NCBI GenBank assembly: GCA_949752745.1
Contig: OX457024.1
Coordinates: forward strand, 109,296,219-109,360,218
Length of the DNA: 64,000 bases
Direction: 5' to 3'
Origin: Protula sp. h YS-2021
Taxonomy: Eukaryota > Annelida > Polychaeta > Sabellida > Serpulidae
The translations under genes and the position numbers were made by a program. A model generated the notes under the pieces. It made no database searches. It saw nothing but the letters and a program-made list of their open reading frames with translations, and was not told the origin of the DNA. Of this stretch, positions 12,353 to 22,616 are shown piece after piece; the stretch's first letter is position 1, and every line of letters starts with the position of its first letter.

Positions 12353-12954
12353 GTGCGCGTGTCGTTCTTGAGTTAGCCGTGGATTTTGTGTCATTTAATT
12401 ATTGTGGATTTTGATATCGCCTGTGTTCTCGAATCTTCACCCCTCCCCACCCCACTTCCCTGGCCATTAGGTAAATGGTCTGAGATCCACCCCAGTATGT
12501 GTTCTGTTGATGTTATCAAACTCGAGAATTTTTAGTAACCGACGTTGACAGGAAGTTGACAAGACGTTTGGCAACACGTTCTTTTCATTGACACTTTCAT
12601 CCCGCCCGGCCCAACTCCCGCCATCCCCCCCCCTCCCCCCACTCACACGCTCATACATCATATCAGACTGGATTATGCTGGATGAAGCAGCACTCAAATT
12701 ATTCTCATTGAGTTGCTTTAGCCTTGACAAGTAGGAAGCAAGGATTTAGTTATATTTATACAGTTCATTGTAATAAAAACGTATGTAGTGTTTGGTATGT
12801 TCTGGTACATAAACACTATACGTTATTATAAAAGAGAAAGCTAATGCGTGCGGTTCTTTAAAACAGAAGAATTTATACTTCCAAACCCCATCCTGTTACT
12901 GCATCTGTTAGGAGACAACCGGAAGTAGCACATTCCGAGATAGAGCTATGGACC

Positions 12955-13215
12955 TCTGGAAGAATTATCAGAGATTGGCGTTGGCTGACACTTGACCGGA
13001 GGCACCCGGAGTCACGCGTATCCCGTATCTGACATATCCACATATCCTAACAATAGAATCGGTGGCCGTGAGGGAATCTGAGGTTGGAGTTGGCCAACAC
13101 ATGACCGGCGGCATCCATGGGCCACCCTAACCATAGAATCGGTTGGCTTGAGGGAATCTGAGGTTGGCGTTTTGCGAAACATGACGGAAGGTGGCCCGCA
13201 TCTGCCTAGTCGTAT
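12955..13215. repeat. Tandem duplication, about 88-bp unit
   Basis: Two clear copies and one diverged copy share 'cctaacNatagaatcggt' and 'gagggaatctgaggttgg', followed by an 'acatgac' stretch. Confidence 0.7.
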
Positions 13216-13534
13216 CGCTCTGTTTGTGAACACTTGTACGGAACTTGTTTCCTGAATTCACTTGGGCTCACTTTAATTTAAATGGAAAAAACATGGAAAC
13301 GAGTCAATATAACTGACAAATGTTATCACATTTAAAACAACATGAAATGTATGGTAGAAGAGGGGAACTAAACATGTGTCTAGAACCCCCTATTGTCGCT
13401 CACAAGAAGTGACGTCATCATGTGACCTATTATCGCTCAGTGTGAAGTCATCAACGTCTAGAAAAAATTAAACAACCAACCAAATTAGCAAAAATAAATA
13501 AATAAATAAATGAACAAGTTAATTTTTTTCAAAT

Positions 13535-14260
13535 AAACATCTTGTATGTCTACGCAGTTATTGGTCATGTGCGTCTTTACTTCTTAAATTTGCATGTAGT
13601 TACTGGTTATGTACGTCTTTACTTCTTAAATTTGCATGTAGTTACTGGTTATGTACGTCCTTAACTCATATATTTACAATTATTGGCCATGTATATTTTG
13701 ACCTCTTATATTTCTACTCCATTACTGTTCACACACGTTTTTACTTCTTATATTTAGCCGTGCATAGCGGTCATTCGCGTGTTTACTTCCTATATTTACA
13801 CACAGTTCCGGTCACTGACGGCTTTACTTCCTATATTTGCACGCATTTGTGACACGGTTATTTGTCTGTTGCACATAAGGTTACAACCACGTATGTGAAT
13901 TTGTTGCATGTAAGAATTTTGAAACAACAGTTGTGGGTCTGTTACATATAAGACTGAGTACTACTCTTTTGGGCTTGTTTAATATAAGTCGAGGACAATG
14001 TATTTGGGCTTGTTGCATCTTAGACGTCTGGAATCATAGTTGTGGGCTTGTCGTATATAAGACCGAGTAACACTTTTGCCAAGAACCATATTATCAGCTT
14101 GTTGGATATAAGAAGTCAAGAACCGAATTTGTGGGCTTGTTGAATGTAAGACTGAGTAAGGTACTCTTACGGTACTCTTGTTATATTTCTACGCGGTCAC
14201 TGGTTATGTACGTCTTTATTTCTTACATTTAAACGCAGCTGCATTTTATTGACAATGCTT
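13535..14260. repeat. Degenerate 46-49-bp tandem repeat array
   Basis: The first units are nearly identical ('tatgtacgtctttacttctt' preceded by 'gtagttactggt'). The units then decay steadily. A related sub-array ('gggcttgttgcatnnaaga') occupies about 13.86-14.16 kb. The last unit near 14.19 kb again matches the first ones. Confidence 0.8.
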
Positions 14261-14684
14261 GTTTTTGCGGAGGGTGTTAGCAAACAACTGTATACTTAAT
14301 AACTTCACGGGTGTAATAATTGTAGAACTGATTAGGATGAATTATTTACGTTTATTAATAAATATGTTTTGACCGCCAATCTTTTATCAGGTATTTCTGA
14401 TTTATATATCGTATTTTACATCTAAGCTTTGCAAAATATGGACAACAATTTGACTGTCCACAATAGAGGGGCTGTTTTAAATGTGGGGTTGTTACTGGAT
14501 AAAAAGAGTGTCCCTAATTCTGAATAGGGGGTGTCCACAATAGAGGTGTCTGGATATAGCAGAAATCTATTGCGTTTAAAACAGACTAAAAATGCTGTCC
14601 ATATTTCGAATCTTTTCTCAGAAAATTTGTTGCCAGTTCGAAACCTTTATTAAAGCACATACCTTTGCTAATTACTCTCCTACT

Positions 14685-14829
14685 CTATGAAACGGAATCC
14701 TCCTGAACCTCATCCAGAATAGCACGCAACTGAAGCTGATAATTTATATGACCATTCAGGGCTTTCAAATTGGCCACGTGAAATTTTACGTCCATGCATC
14801 GGTCTGATAAAATCAACACGAGTATTTCT
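14685..14829 (-). CDS. Probable terminal exon, unknown protein
   Basis: Read on the minus strand, the exon starts after an AG (14830-14831), gives one base of a split codon, then 47 residues and a TAG stop. The peptide begins EILVLILSDRCMDVKF and ends LRAILDEVQEDSVS. It is amphipathic and helical, with ordinary protein-like codon use. The acceptor is preceded by a T-rich stretch. No upstream exon could be joined with confidence. Two further coding-like frames lie nearby at 15.15-15.73 kb. The family is unknown. Confidence 0.35.
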
Positions 14830-15147
14830 CTATGCCCAGATATTTAGCTAAAACAAATAAAACACACATCATTTATATAACGCACAGAGTGGCTGTTGGT
14901 AGATGCGAGAGGCTTGTGCGCAAATGCGACTGCAGACCGACGTAAACCTTGCATGTTGCATTTCCGTATCAAAAATTGCTTCACGTTGCTTCACGTTTTG
15001 ATGATGAAAATAAAAACATAGGCAAAAACAAAAAGCGGATGTACAACTTTAGATCCATAAAACTACTTGGGTCTCCGTGCCAAGTGTAAATTAGAAATAC
15101 TGTATTTGATTAAAATCGGTCCCTCTCACGAAGGTTTAGTCTTTTTT

Positions 15148-15513
15148 TTATACCAAATGATGTTTTTTAACCCTGTTGCTTATAAGCCTGGAGTACAGTA
15201 GCTTGAAAGCGTGCATTGATTTCTCTTGAAATTTGGGCGGGAAATGGTTGTATATGTCATCACTGAAAAAAGTGTCAAAATAAGTTGGAGGGGGATGGTT
15301 CGCAAAGAAACCTGTAGTGACAAAAGAACCGCGAGGACCCCCATATTTTGCCATCTCAAATGTTGAATGAATGATTAGTGCGTAAGTATGTACAATTTGA
15401 TAGGGAAAATGTTGCAGGTTTTCGTTCTGTATTGGAATTAGTCTCAAAATTTGTTTGTTTGCCATTCTTAGCAATACAATCTTGAGCCGTTTTTGTTCTG
15501 TTTTATTTCTCAT
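15148..15513 (-). CDS. Hypothetical 121-aa ORF
   Basis: The frame is uninterrupted and rich in Phe, Tyr, Pro and Asn in its second half (FFANHPPPTYFDTFFSDD). The composition is not that of a repeat, but there is no recognised domain and no signal peptide or splice evidence. It lies upstream, on the same strand, of the exon at 14.69-14.83 kb and could belong to the same gene. A chance reading frame is equally possible. Confidence 0.25.
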   Translation of the reverse strand: MRNKTEQKRLKIVLLRMANKQILRLIPIQNENLQHFPYQIVHTYALIIHSTFEMAKYGGPRGSFVTTGFFANHPPPTYFDTFFSDDIYNHFPPKFQEKSMHAFKLLYSRLISNRVKKHHLV

Positions 15514-15569
15514 AAAAGTCCGGTGACCATTCCTTTTTATGCGAAGTATTAAAACAAAACTGTTGCAGG

Positions 15570-15727
15570 TTAAAATTATGGGAGAAGGGCGTATTCAATC
15601 GACATGGACAAAAAATTGCCTTGATTTTGTAAAAACAAATGGCAATGCAGAAACAGCAAAACCACTCATCATACGTGACATCAGCGACTTGGAAAAGTAT
15701 GCACCCATTCAACCAAGAGCGTCGTAA
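15570..15727 (+). CDS. Possible exon or small ORF, unknown
   Basis: A TTGCAG acceptor-like hexamer (15564-15569) precedes an open frame of 52 residues ending in a TAA stop. An in-frame ATG lies at 15579 and another, upstream of the putative acceptor, at 15539. The peptide ends DLEKYAPIQPRAS and its codon use is protein-like. No family is recognised. The overlapping minus-strand frame at 15.50-15.81 kb looks like its shadow. Confidence 0.28.
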
Positions 15728-15929
15728 TTCGGAATTTGCTTGGTTCATAGTCAAGATATATGGAGAAATCTGCACAAAGTTTTTGAAAGTGGGGTTTCTT
15801 AACAATGTTACATAAGTTACACTGTCATTGGCTTTGTTTCATTCCGTGTAAAAAACAGGCATGACCTCGAAATGTGATACTTGTATTTTGTTGGTACTAG
15901 TGTAAAATGTGGAATTTGTAAACGCTTCA

Positions 15930-18900
15930 TGCATTTTAATGTACTGGACTAAAAAGAAATGTTCACCATGTTTGAGCAGCTTTCCTTTTCAAAATAGTGG
16001 TGACGAAGAATTTATCTTTTTACACTCTAATCTGATCATCAATGAGTCTAATTTTGATTTGATTTCCAGATCCGCAACTTTTGATTGTATAAAGATTACG
16101 AATATGAAAGTGAAATTGATCCGGACAGTAACTTTTTCAAGGGAAACTCACCAGTTTGCAAATATTATACTGCTAAAGAATTTGAATACAGCATAAAGCA
16201 TATAGAAGGGTTCTCAGTAATATATTTCAACACCAGATCATTACGCTTCAACTTCAAGTACCTCTCTTAACTTGATAGTTTGAGTAAAAAATTCCATGTC
16301 ATTGCTATCTCAGAAACATGGCTGTCCAGAGAGGATAACTTAAATGATTACTATATAAATGGTTATGAATGTGTAGCAACCGATCGCCAGAACAAAAAAT
16401 GTGGAGGAGTCGCTCTGTACGTAGACTCTGATCTCCAGTTTAAGAAAAATGATGTGTATTCTGTATCTGTAAACGATTCATTTGACTGAGTCACTGTTGA
16501 AGTCAGTGTTCAAAATATCATTGTCAGTTGTTTGCATAGAAGTCCCGAATAAAATATTGATGACTGTATTAAATACATAAAGGAAATGCTCACTAAAGCG
16601 AAATGTAAATATTTTTTCTCTGTGGGGATTTCAATATTAATCTTACAAACTATGATTCACACACTGGTACCAAAGATTTTGTAGATATATTTATAATTAT
16701 GGTTTGTTCCCCCTTATTAATAAGCCAACTAGGGTTAAAAGTTTTATCGCATTCCGCAAGTTTAATGGATAGTATTTTTACCAATGTCTTAAACAACACT
16801 ACTTTAAACGGTATAATTATTCTTAAGCAACACTACTTTAAACTCTATAATTACTAATGGCATAAGCGACCATTTAGGGATATTCACGGCTTGTAATTAT
16901 GTAAACATTACTAAGGATAAACAAAATAGGTTTATTTTCAGGAGAGATGTAAATAATATTACATTACAATCTTTTAAGGATGGCCCAGCCTCCTCCAACT
17001 GGTCGGATATTTACGAAATGGAGGAGGTGAACGATGCGTACGAAACGTGTATTAAATGGTTAAAAAATGTTTGTGACCAATGTTGTCCTATCAAAGGTTT
17101 TAAGGTTAACCCCAAGCGCGCTCACAAACCCTGGATGACGAAAGGCTTAATAAATGCATGCCATAAGCTGATAGATTACATAAAACATTTATCCTACGTA
17201 AAACGTCTATTAATGAAGTAAAATATAAGTCTTACAGAAACAGACTCAATACTATCCTAAGATACTGCAAAAAGCGATATTTCACTGACGTACTTGAAAG
17301 CAGCAAGGTAATATCACAACTACTTGGAAAATATTGATAATGTTCTCAAACGGGAAAAAATTAAGTCAAAATTTTCCGATTCCTTTATTGATTCAAAGGG
17401 TAACAAAGTTTTAGGTTTTAATGGCATTGTGAATGGTTTCAAGAGGTTTTTTTGTAATGTTGTCCAGATTTAGCCGAAAACATTGAATTAGTAGCTAATG
17501 GAATTGTACTAGATTATATGGGAAATCAAAGTTTAAATTCTGTTTTTTTCCTTAGCTCCTGTGAAAGAATTTGAAGTTGAAAATGTTGTTAAAGCCTTTA
17601 TATTGTGCTGATTTAGCAATGATAACTGTTAATAATGTTCTCTCAAGTATTGTCAAGCCTCTTACGTTTATATGTAACGTATCGTTTACAACAAGTGTTT
17701 TGCCGAACATTATGAAAAAGCAAAAGTTTTCCCTCTGTACAAATCAAGAGAAAAATAAGTTTAATAACTATCGACCTGTATCATTGTAAACCCAATTTTC
17801 TAAAGTTTTGGAAAAATTATTTGAATGACGCTTAAATAAATTTATTGATAAGTATGCATTGTCAAGTGACAGTCAATGTGGTTTTCGTAATGGGAGATCT
17901 TTCTCAACAGCTTTCTTAGAACTTGTGGAGGAAATAATTTCATCTATAGATAAAAAAACTTATTACCATTGGAGTGTTCATAAACTTAAAGAAAGCATTC
18001 GATACAATTGCCCACAAGCTACTTTTATAAAAGCCAAATTTTTATGGCATTAAAGGTGTCTCAAATAGTTGGTTAAATAATTATTTATGTAATCGGCAGC
18101 AGTATGTACAGATCAATAATTCTGTCTCTGATATCTGAAATGTTTCCTTTGGTGTCCCACAAGGGTAAATTTTAGGATCCAAGCTTTTTATCTTATATGT
18201 AAATAATATTGTTATTATTTCGTCTTCGCTCAAATTTATTCTATTCGCTGATGATACTAATATTTTCTATTCAGGTAGAGACCTGGTTAACATGTGTGAA
18301 AGTGAAATTAAATAGGTGGTTCAGACTGAATAAGCTGTCTTTAAGTGTTTCGAAAACTAACTTTATGGTGTTTGGAAAATTTTGTTAGGTAATAAAGCGA
18401 CTTCGAGAGTATAGTCGACTAAATTTCTTGGAGTAATTATCGATGAAAAATTAAATTAGAAAGATCGTGTAACTAAAGTAAGAACTTAATCATCAAAATG
18501 TAATTTAATATTGTATAAAGGTAGTTTCATCTTAGGGAGCAAAGCATTGTTATTAATATATTCCACACTGTTCTTGCCATACATGTCATATTGTATAGAA
18601 ATATGGGGTAGTTCCTATAGAACAAATATAAGGTCACTTCTTGTAATGCAAAAAGAGCTGTGCGATTAATATGCGGTGCTGATAAATTGCCACAGACTAG
18701 AAGTATTTTCAGTAATTTGCACTTATTAAGTTTTTATGACCTATGACCAGTTGTTTAACTCATTAGCAAGACTTTAAGCTGAAATTTCTCTTTTCAATCT
18801 ATGACGATATTGTTCAGGAAAACCTTACTTAACATGTAGTAAATAACACTCATTTGGTGAAAGAATGTTAGATTTATCTGAGTGGCTTACTGATTTTCGC

Positions 18901-19172
18901 TAAAATCTTGAATATGCATAATCTTTGTCGTAATCAAAGTGTTTTCTTTCTATTACAGTTAATAAAGAATTTACCTAATTATGAATGAATCATTTTAAGA
19001 AACTGGTACAATATTTATTGTAATCGAACAAGCGTTTATCAAGTCCTGCTTTTGCTTGACCCCTTTCTGTCTATTTATGTATGTATGAGAGTCTTTACCT
19101 TTTTTGCAATTGCAAAGTTAGTTATATTTGTAGTACAGAAAATAAAATTTGAAATCTGAAATCTGAATCATA
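15930..19172 (+). mobile_element. Decayed CR1/L2/Jockey-type LINE
   Basis: Pieces of one non-LTR retrotransposon ORF2 appear in order, broken by frameshifts and stops. The apurinic endonuclease start (FHVIAISETWLS, 16286-16327, then a GGVALYVD motif near 16.42 kb) is followed by the endonuclease motif GDFNINL near 16.63 kb. Reverse transcriptase fragments come next: NNYRPVSL ending at 17789, SQCGFRNGRSFSTAFLEL near 17.87-17.93 kb, GVPQG followed by a stop where Ser is usual (18151), and the catalytic FADDTNIF box (18244-18267). The 3' end carries 'aaatctgaaatctgaa' microsatellite-like units at 19.15-19.17 kb, a tail type known from CR1/L2-like elements rather than poly(A). The 5' limit is approximate. 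The copy is inactive. Confidence 0.88.
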
Positions 19173-19489
19173 ACTTAATGTTTATTTAAATCTCTTAATC
19201 GATATCACAAGCTGAGATTGCAAATTATATCCAAATATCATAAAATCCATTCTTTCATTTGTGTCATTATTTAGTTATTGATCTCGAAATCAATCACTAC
19301 TACAATGCCATTTACTGATATTAATGATGGAGTATATAACCAAACCGTTTCCGCGGAAATTATAATTCGGGCTACCAAAATAGGATTCCGAAATGAAAAT
19401 TCTCAGGTTTTTAGCAAATTTTTGCTAAAAGTCCTGCCAAAATTCCACACGCACCACAACTCTACATAGCGTAAATATTTACGTGCTAT

Positions 19490-19645
19490 ATCCAATAAGC
19501 ATTCTGGCGTCGATAAAACGTCGATTTATAGTTGTTTCAAATTTAAGGTTCTGGCCAAATTACAACATTAAATCTGATTGTAATTTAGTTTTCACCGGCA
19601 GAGACCACAGATCAACGTTTATGACACAACGTTGAATAGAGGATG
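19490..19645. repeat. ACGTTG-type repeat fragment
   Basis: A short relative of the 2.38 and 8.87 kb repeats, with 'aaaacgtcgatttatagttg' and 'acaacgttgaatagagg'. Confidence 0.4.
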
Positions 19646-19744
19646 ATTTTGCTGAAATGAAAACCACTTTCATAGAATTAAATCTGGTTCTGATTTGTTT
19701 TTGATTTATTGCAACCAGTAGTAGGGAAACGACAGTTCTGGAAC

Positions 19745-19975
19745 AGACCCCCTCCCCCCTCCCCCCCAGGGGTCGACTATCACCGGTAAGAAAATTCTGA
19801 ACAACTATGGTTTTTATGACCCCCCTACCCCCTACCCCCTAACCCCCCACCCTAACCCCCTACCCCCTACCCCTCCTAGGGGTAAGAAAATTTTGTGATT
19901 TCAGCATAGTTATCCGTTTCAGACGATTCTGAGCAACTTTTTTTTTTATGACCCTCCCCCCCCCCCCTATCATGT
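19745..19975. repeat. C-rich tract with telomere-like units
   Basis: Repeated 'ccccctaccccctaacccc' units resemble degenerate CCCTAA telomere repeats. The minus strand is G-rich with G-quadruplex potential. It lies just outside the left end of the palindromic element. Confidence 0.6.
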
Positions 19976-20084
19976 AACACTGTAGTTGAACAGCTACAGA
20001 CATCATTCAAAGACGAGAGCAGACCTTTTTGTTCTCCTTGGAAAAACTTGGACAAACTTTTTGTTTTTGGTTTTTGCTTTTTGT

Positions 20085-20165
20085 GACTCTGTGACATTAT
20101 GTGACAACATGCGACTGTGACATTATGTGACTTTATGTGATCTGTGACATTATGTGACTCTGGGA
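20085..20165. repeat. Subterminal 'gtgacattatgtgac' repeats
   Basis: Four or five imperfect copies of the near-palindromic 'gtgacattatgtgact' stand at the outer left edge of the fold-back element. Only the innermost is matched on the right end (24471-24486), so the true left tip is uncertain within this block. Confidence 0.75.
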
Positions 20166-21017
20166 CTTTTTTTAATATAATAGCCATATTTCTATGTCTA
20201 TTTTCACTATTATTATTATTATGATATTTAATTAGTCATATTTAAATGGTTCTATTACAATAACCACACACACAGCATAGGAATAAGTACATGAAAGGTC
20301 TCAGAGGGTGGGGAAACCGATCGATAAATTTCAGAGTGCACTCATTCAGAGCGTGGGAACGATCAATAATTTGAGACGGAATGGGATTTTCCCTACGTTA
20401 AGTACAAAGTTATGTTTTATGTTATAGTAGTTGGAAAAAGGTGCTTCTAGACCAACTTTAGCAAATGTAGTTTTTGACAACATATGATATATAAAATAAG
20501 TTTTAGCATTTTACCATGCTACTTATTCAAATGTTCCAAAGTTATAGTGGTGCAGAAATGGTGGTTCTAGATCAACTTTAACAAATTTAGTTTTTGATAA
20601 CATATCATGTATAAATTAGGTTTTAGCATTTACCAAGCTACTTATTTGAATGTTCTAAAGTTATAGTAGTGGAAAATGGTGGTTCTAGACCAACTTTAAG
20701 AAATTTTGTTTTTTGACAACATATGATGTATAAAATAAGTTTGAATATTTTACCATGTTGAAGTAGGAAAAAATCAGGGTTCTAAACCAACTTTAACAAA
20801 TTTAGTTTTTCACGTTTCAAACGATTCTACCACTTGGTTGGTTGGTTGATTGTTGGAAAATGGTAAGTGAAAATGTGGATAGTTATGTAGGAAAACTGCG
20901 CCCATTCAAACATGTGTTCGAATGGCAAGCCCATTTAAAAGACGTGTTCGAATGGCAAGCACATTCAAAACACGTGTTCGAATAATTTTTGGAAGATATT
21001 ACGTCGTGGTATTGTTC

Positions 21018-21200
21018 ACCAAATTGTTCAACATGTTCAACAAGTTGTTCAACAAGTTGTTCAACATGTTCAACATGTTCAACATGCTCAACATGTTCAA
21101 CAAGTTCAACATGTTCAACATGTTCAACATGTTCAACAAGTTCAACATGTTCAACATGTTCAACAAATTGTTCAACATGTTCAACATGTTGTTGTTCAAC
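21018..21200 (+). repeat. 9-bp TTCAACATG array, left arm
   Basis: About 18 units of 'ttcaacatg' or 'ttcaacaag' stand head to tail immediately upstream of the TATA box. The right arm has the inverted version at 23418-23612, slightly longer. All long frames across it (FNMFNMFN, CSTCSTCST) are repeat artefacts. Its position makes it a candidate regulatory-protein binding array. Confidence 0.93.
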
Positions 21201-21209
21201 AAGTTGTTG

Positions 21210-21217
21210 TATATAAA
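21210..21217 (+). promoter_or_regulatory. TATA box, left arm
   Basis: TATATAAA lies 54 bases upstream of the ATG at 21271 and directly follows the 9-bp array. The identical box is at 23402-23409 in the other arm. It would drive transcription into the PC4 gene. Confidence 0.55.
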
Positions 21218-21270
21218 GCTATGTTTAAAGACTTTCTCATCATTTGAATATTGTAGGTTGAACCGAAAGG

Positions 21271-21363
21271 ATGTATAAATGCAACATTTGTTCAAAATCT
21301 TACAATTGGCCACAAAGGCAAACGTGGTAAAGTTATTTCTAAACATATTAAGTCAACTCACTA
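21271..21363 (+). pseudogene. Zinc-finger gene start in left arm, broken
   Basis: The first 15 codons are the same as those of the zinc-finger gene on the right (MYKCNICSKSYNWPQ). After the arm ends the frame reaches a stop at 21328-21330. In the +1 frame a segment resembling the second half of a zinc finger (KHIKSTH, H-x4-H) follows and stops at about 21363. This may be a decayed second copy of the zinc finger. It may instead be a 5' exon, since a donor-like GGTAAAG sits at 21326-21332, or an upstream ORF of the PC4 mRNA. I tested a splice to the CTGCAG at 21435-21440 and its phase did not fit the ATG-initiated frame. Confidence 0.4.
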
Positions 21364-21430
21364 TAAAGTATAAGAGGCAGCCGCCCTCAGACCTAACACA
21401 CATTCTGTATCAAGATACTGATGAGTGAAC

Positions 21431-21997
21431 ATGTCTGCAGTGAGCGAGCAACAACTACCATCTATGACAATGCCTGTAGAAAAGTCTGAGACAATGCCTG
21501 CAGAAAATTTTACAGTAAAGCCTGAGACAATACCTACAGCAAAGTCTAAGGCAATGCCCATGGTAAAGTCTAAGGCGAAGTCATGTCAGCAGCGTCAAAA
21601 GCGACCACATCTTAGAAAGATAAAAAGAGATGAGTTACCAGCTATGACGCCGCCGTGTAAAAAGCGAAAAAGTAAGACAGAGCCTAAAATGAAGCGAGAA
21701 CCAGAGAGTAAAGCTGCTACTACCATGAAGAAGATGAGTGTAGACGATTTACCGGTTATGATACCTATTAATGGAGAAATATATATTAAATTGGCGAAAT
21801 ATCAACAGAAAGTGATGGTTAACATTCGTGAATATATTACGAATCATACATCTGGAAGGTTACATCTTACCAAGAAGGGAATTTTGTTGTCATTGAACGA
21901 TTGGCACATGCTGAAGAAGCAAATGACGTCAGTGGATCTCATGCTTCAGAAAATGGATTTGTATAAATGCAGTGACCGTCAGAAGATCGTTGAGTAG
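21431..21997 (+). CDS. PC4-like ssDNA-binding protein, 188 aa
   Basis: The N-terminal half is basic and low-complexity (Met, Pro, Lys, Ser-rich, with KKRKSK as a possible nuclear signal). Residues about 115-170 match the C-terminal domain of transcriptional coactivator PC4/p15: a strand 'EIYIKLAKYQQKVMVNIREY', a loop, 'KKGILLSLNDWHMLKKQM', and a final helix. In the family the equivalent segments (KVLIDIREY, RKGISL, W..LK.Q) form a dimeric ssDNA-binding fold acting in RNA polymerase II transcription and repair. The start is ATG 21431; the frame is open six bases further upstream, but only with GTG. AATAAA follows at 22331. The gene is intronless and lies inside the palindromic element, so it is presumably a captured host-type gene serving the element. 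Confidence 0.8.
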   Translation: MSAVSEQQLPSMTMPVEKSETMPAENFTVKPETIPTAKSKAMPMVKSKAKSCQQRQKRPHLRKIKRDELPAMTPPCKKRKSKTEPKMKREPESKAATTMKKMSVDDLPVMIPINGEIYIKLAKYQQKVMVNIREYITNHTSGRLHLTKKGILLSLNDWHMLKKQMTSVDLMLQKMDLYKCSDRQKIVE

Positions 21998-22330
21998 ACA
22001 GCGAGATGACTGTATACAGTTTTAACTGCATGATGAGCTTAGTGGATGCTATGATTTATCACCCTCAGTGCAGAAGATTGGAGCGAAGGTTTTGAAGCTT
22101 GACAAGAACTTGAAACTTAGCTTTGACTCATATGGACATGTACATTTGATATGTAGTTCAAATAAAATTGTCTTCATATGTAGACTATGAAATTAACATG
22201 ATCTATGTTCATGTGAAGTTAGTTGTTATAAAATTTTAAGTTAAGTTCTTGTGAATATGCACATGTATTAACATAATATGTATTTGAAATAGTTTTGTTT
22301 TTATCATAATTGTACATATTTGTAATATTC

Positions 22331-22366
22331 AATAAAAACACATATGATGCTTTTCAACTTTTTATT
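22331..22366. terminator. Facing poly(A) signals of the two element genes
   Basis: AATAAA on the plus strand (22331-22336) follows the PC4 gene. AATAAA on the minus strand (22366-22361) follows the zinc-finger gene. The convergent transcripts would overlap by only a few tens of bases, giving a compact two-gene layout. Confidence 0.6.
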
Positions 22367-22616
22367 TTTCTCATACAATACTTGAATATAATACATAATA
22401 ATACAATTCTTGAATATAATACATAATAATACAAAATTAACTATAATACCTAATATACGATATATGATATATGGTTTACGGGTCAATTAAAACCGCGTCA
22501 GGAACCTTGCGACTTTATATGTTGCAAAGCAAGACATATATTAATACACAACGCTTAAGTTCATAAAATATTACAACATTTATAAAGTCTTTATCATAAA
22601 GTTTAGTCAAATAAGT

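Larger units (their letters stand above)
20147..21317 (+). repeat. Left terminal inverted repeat arm
   Basis: From the outside inwards the arm has a tip 'cattatgtgactctgggac', an AT-rich part, about three diverged 115-130-bp units (about 20407-20810, each with a 'ttctagaccaacttta' core), a 'gttcgaatggcaagc' pair (20912-20965), a 9-bp array, a TATA box, and a start codon with the first 15 codons of a zinc-finger protein. It pairs with 23302-24486. Confidence 0.88.

Noticed and set aside
20922..21278. 118-aa 'FNMFNMFN' ORF and the CST-repeat ORFs, with mirror copies at 23.3-23.7 kb
   Set aside because: Produced by the 9-bp array, whose period keeps frames open. A coding role was not needed once the promoter layout was recognised.
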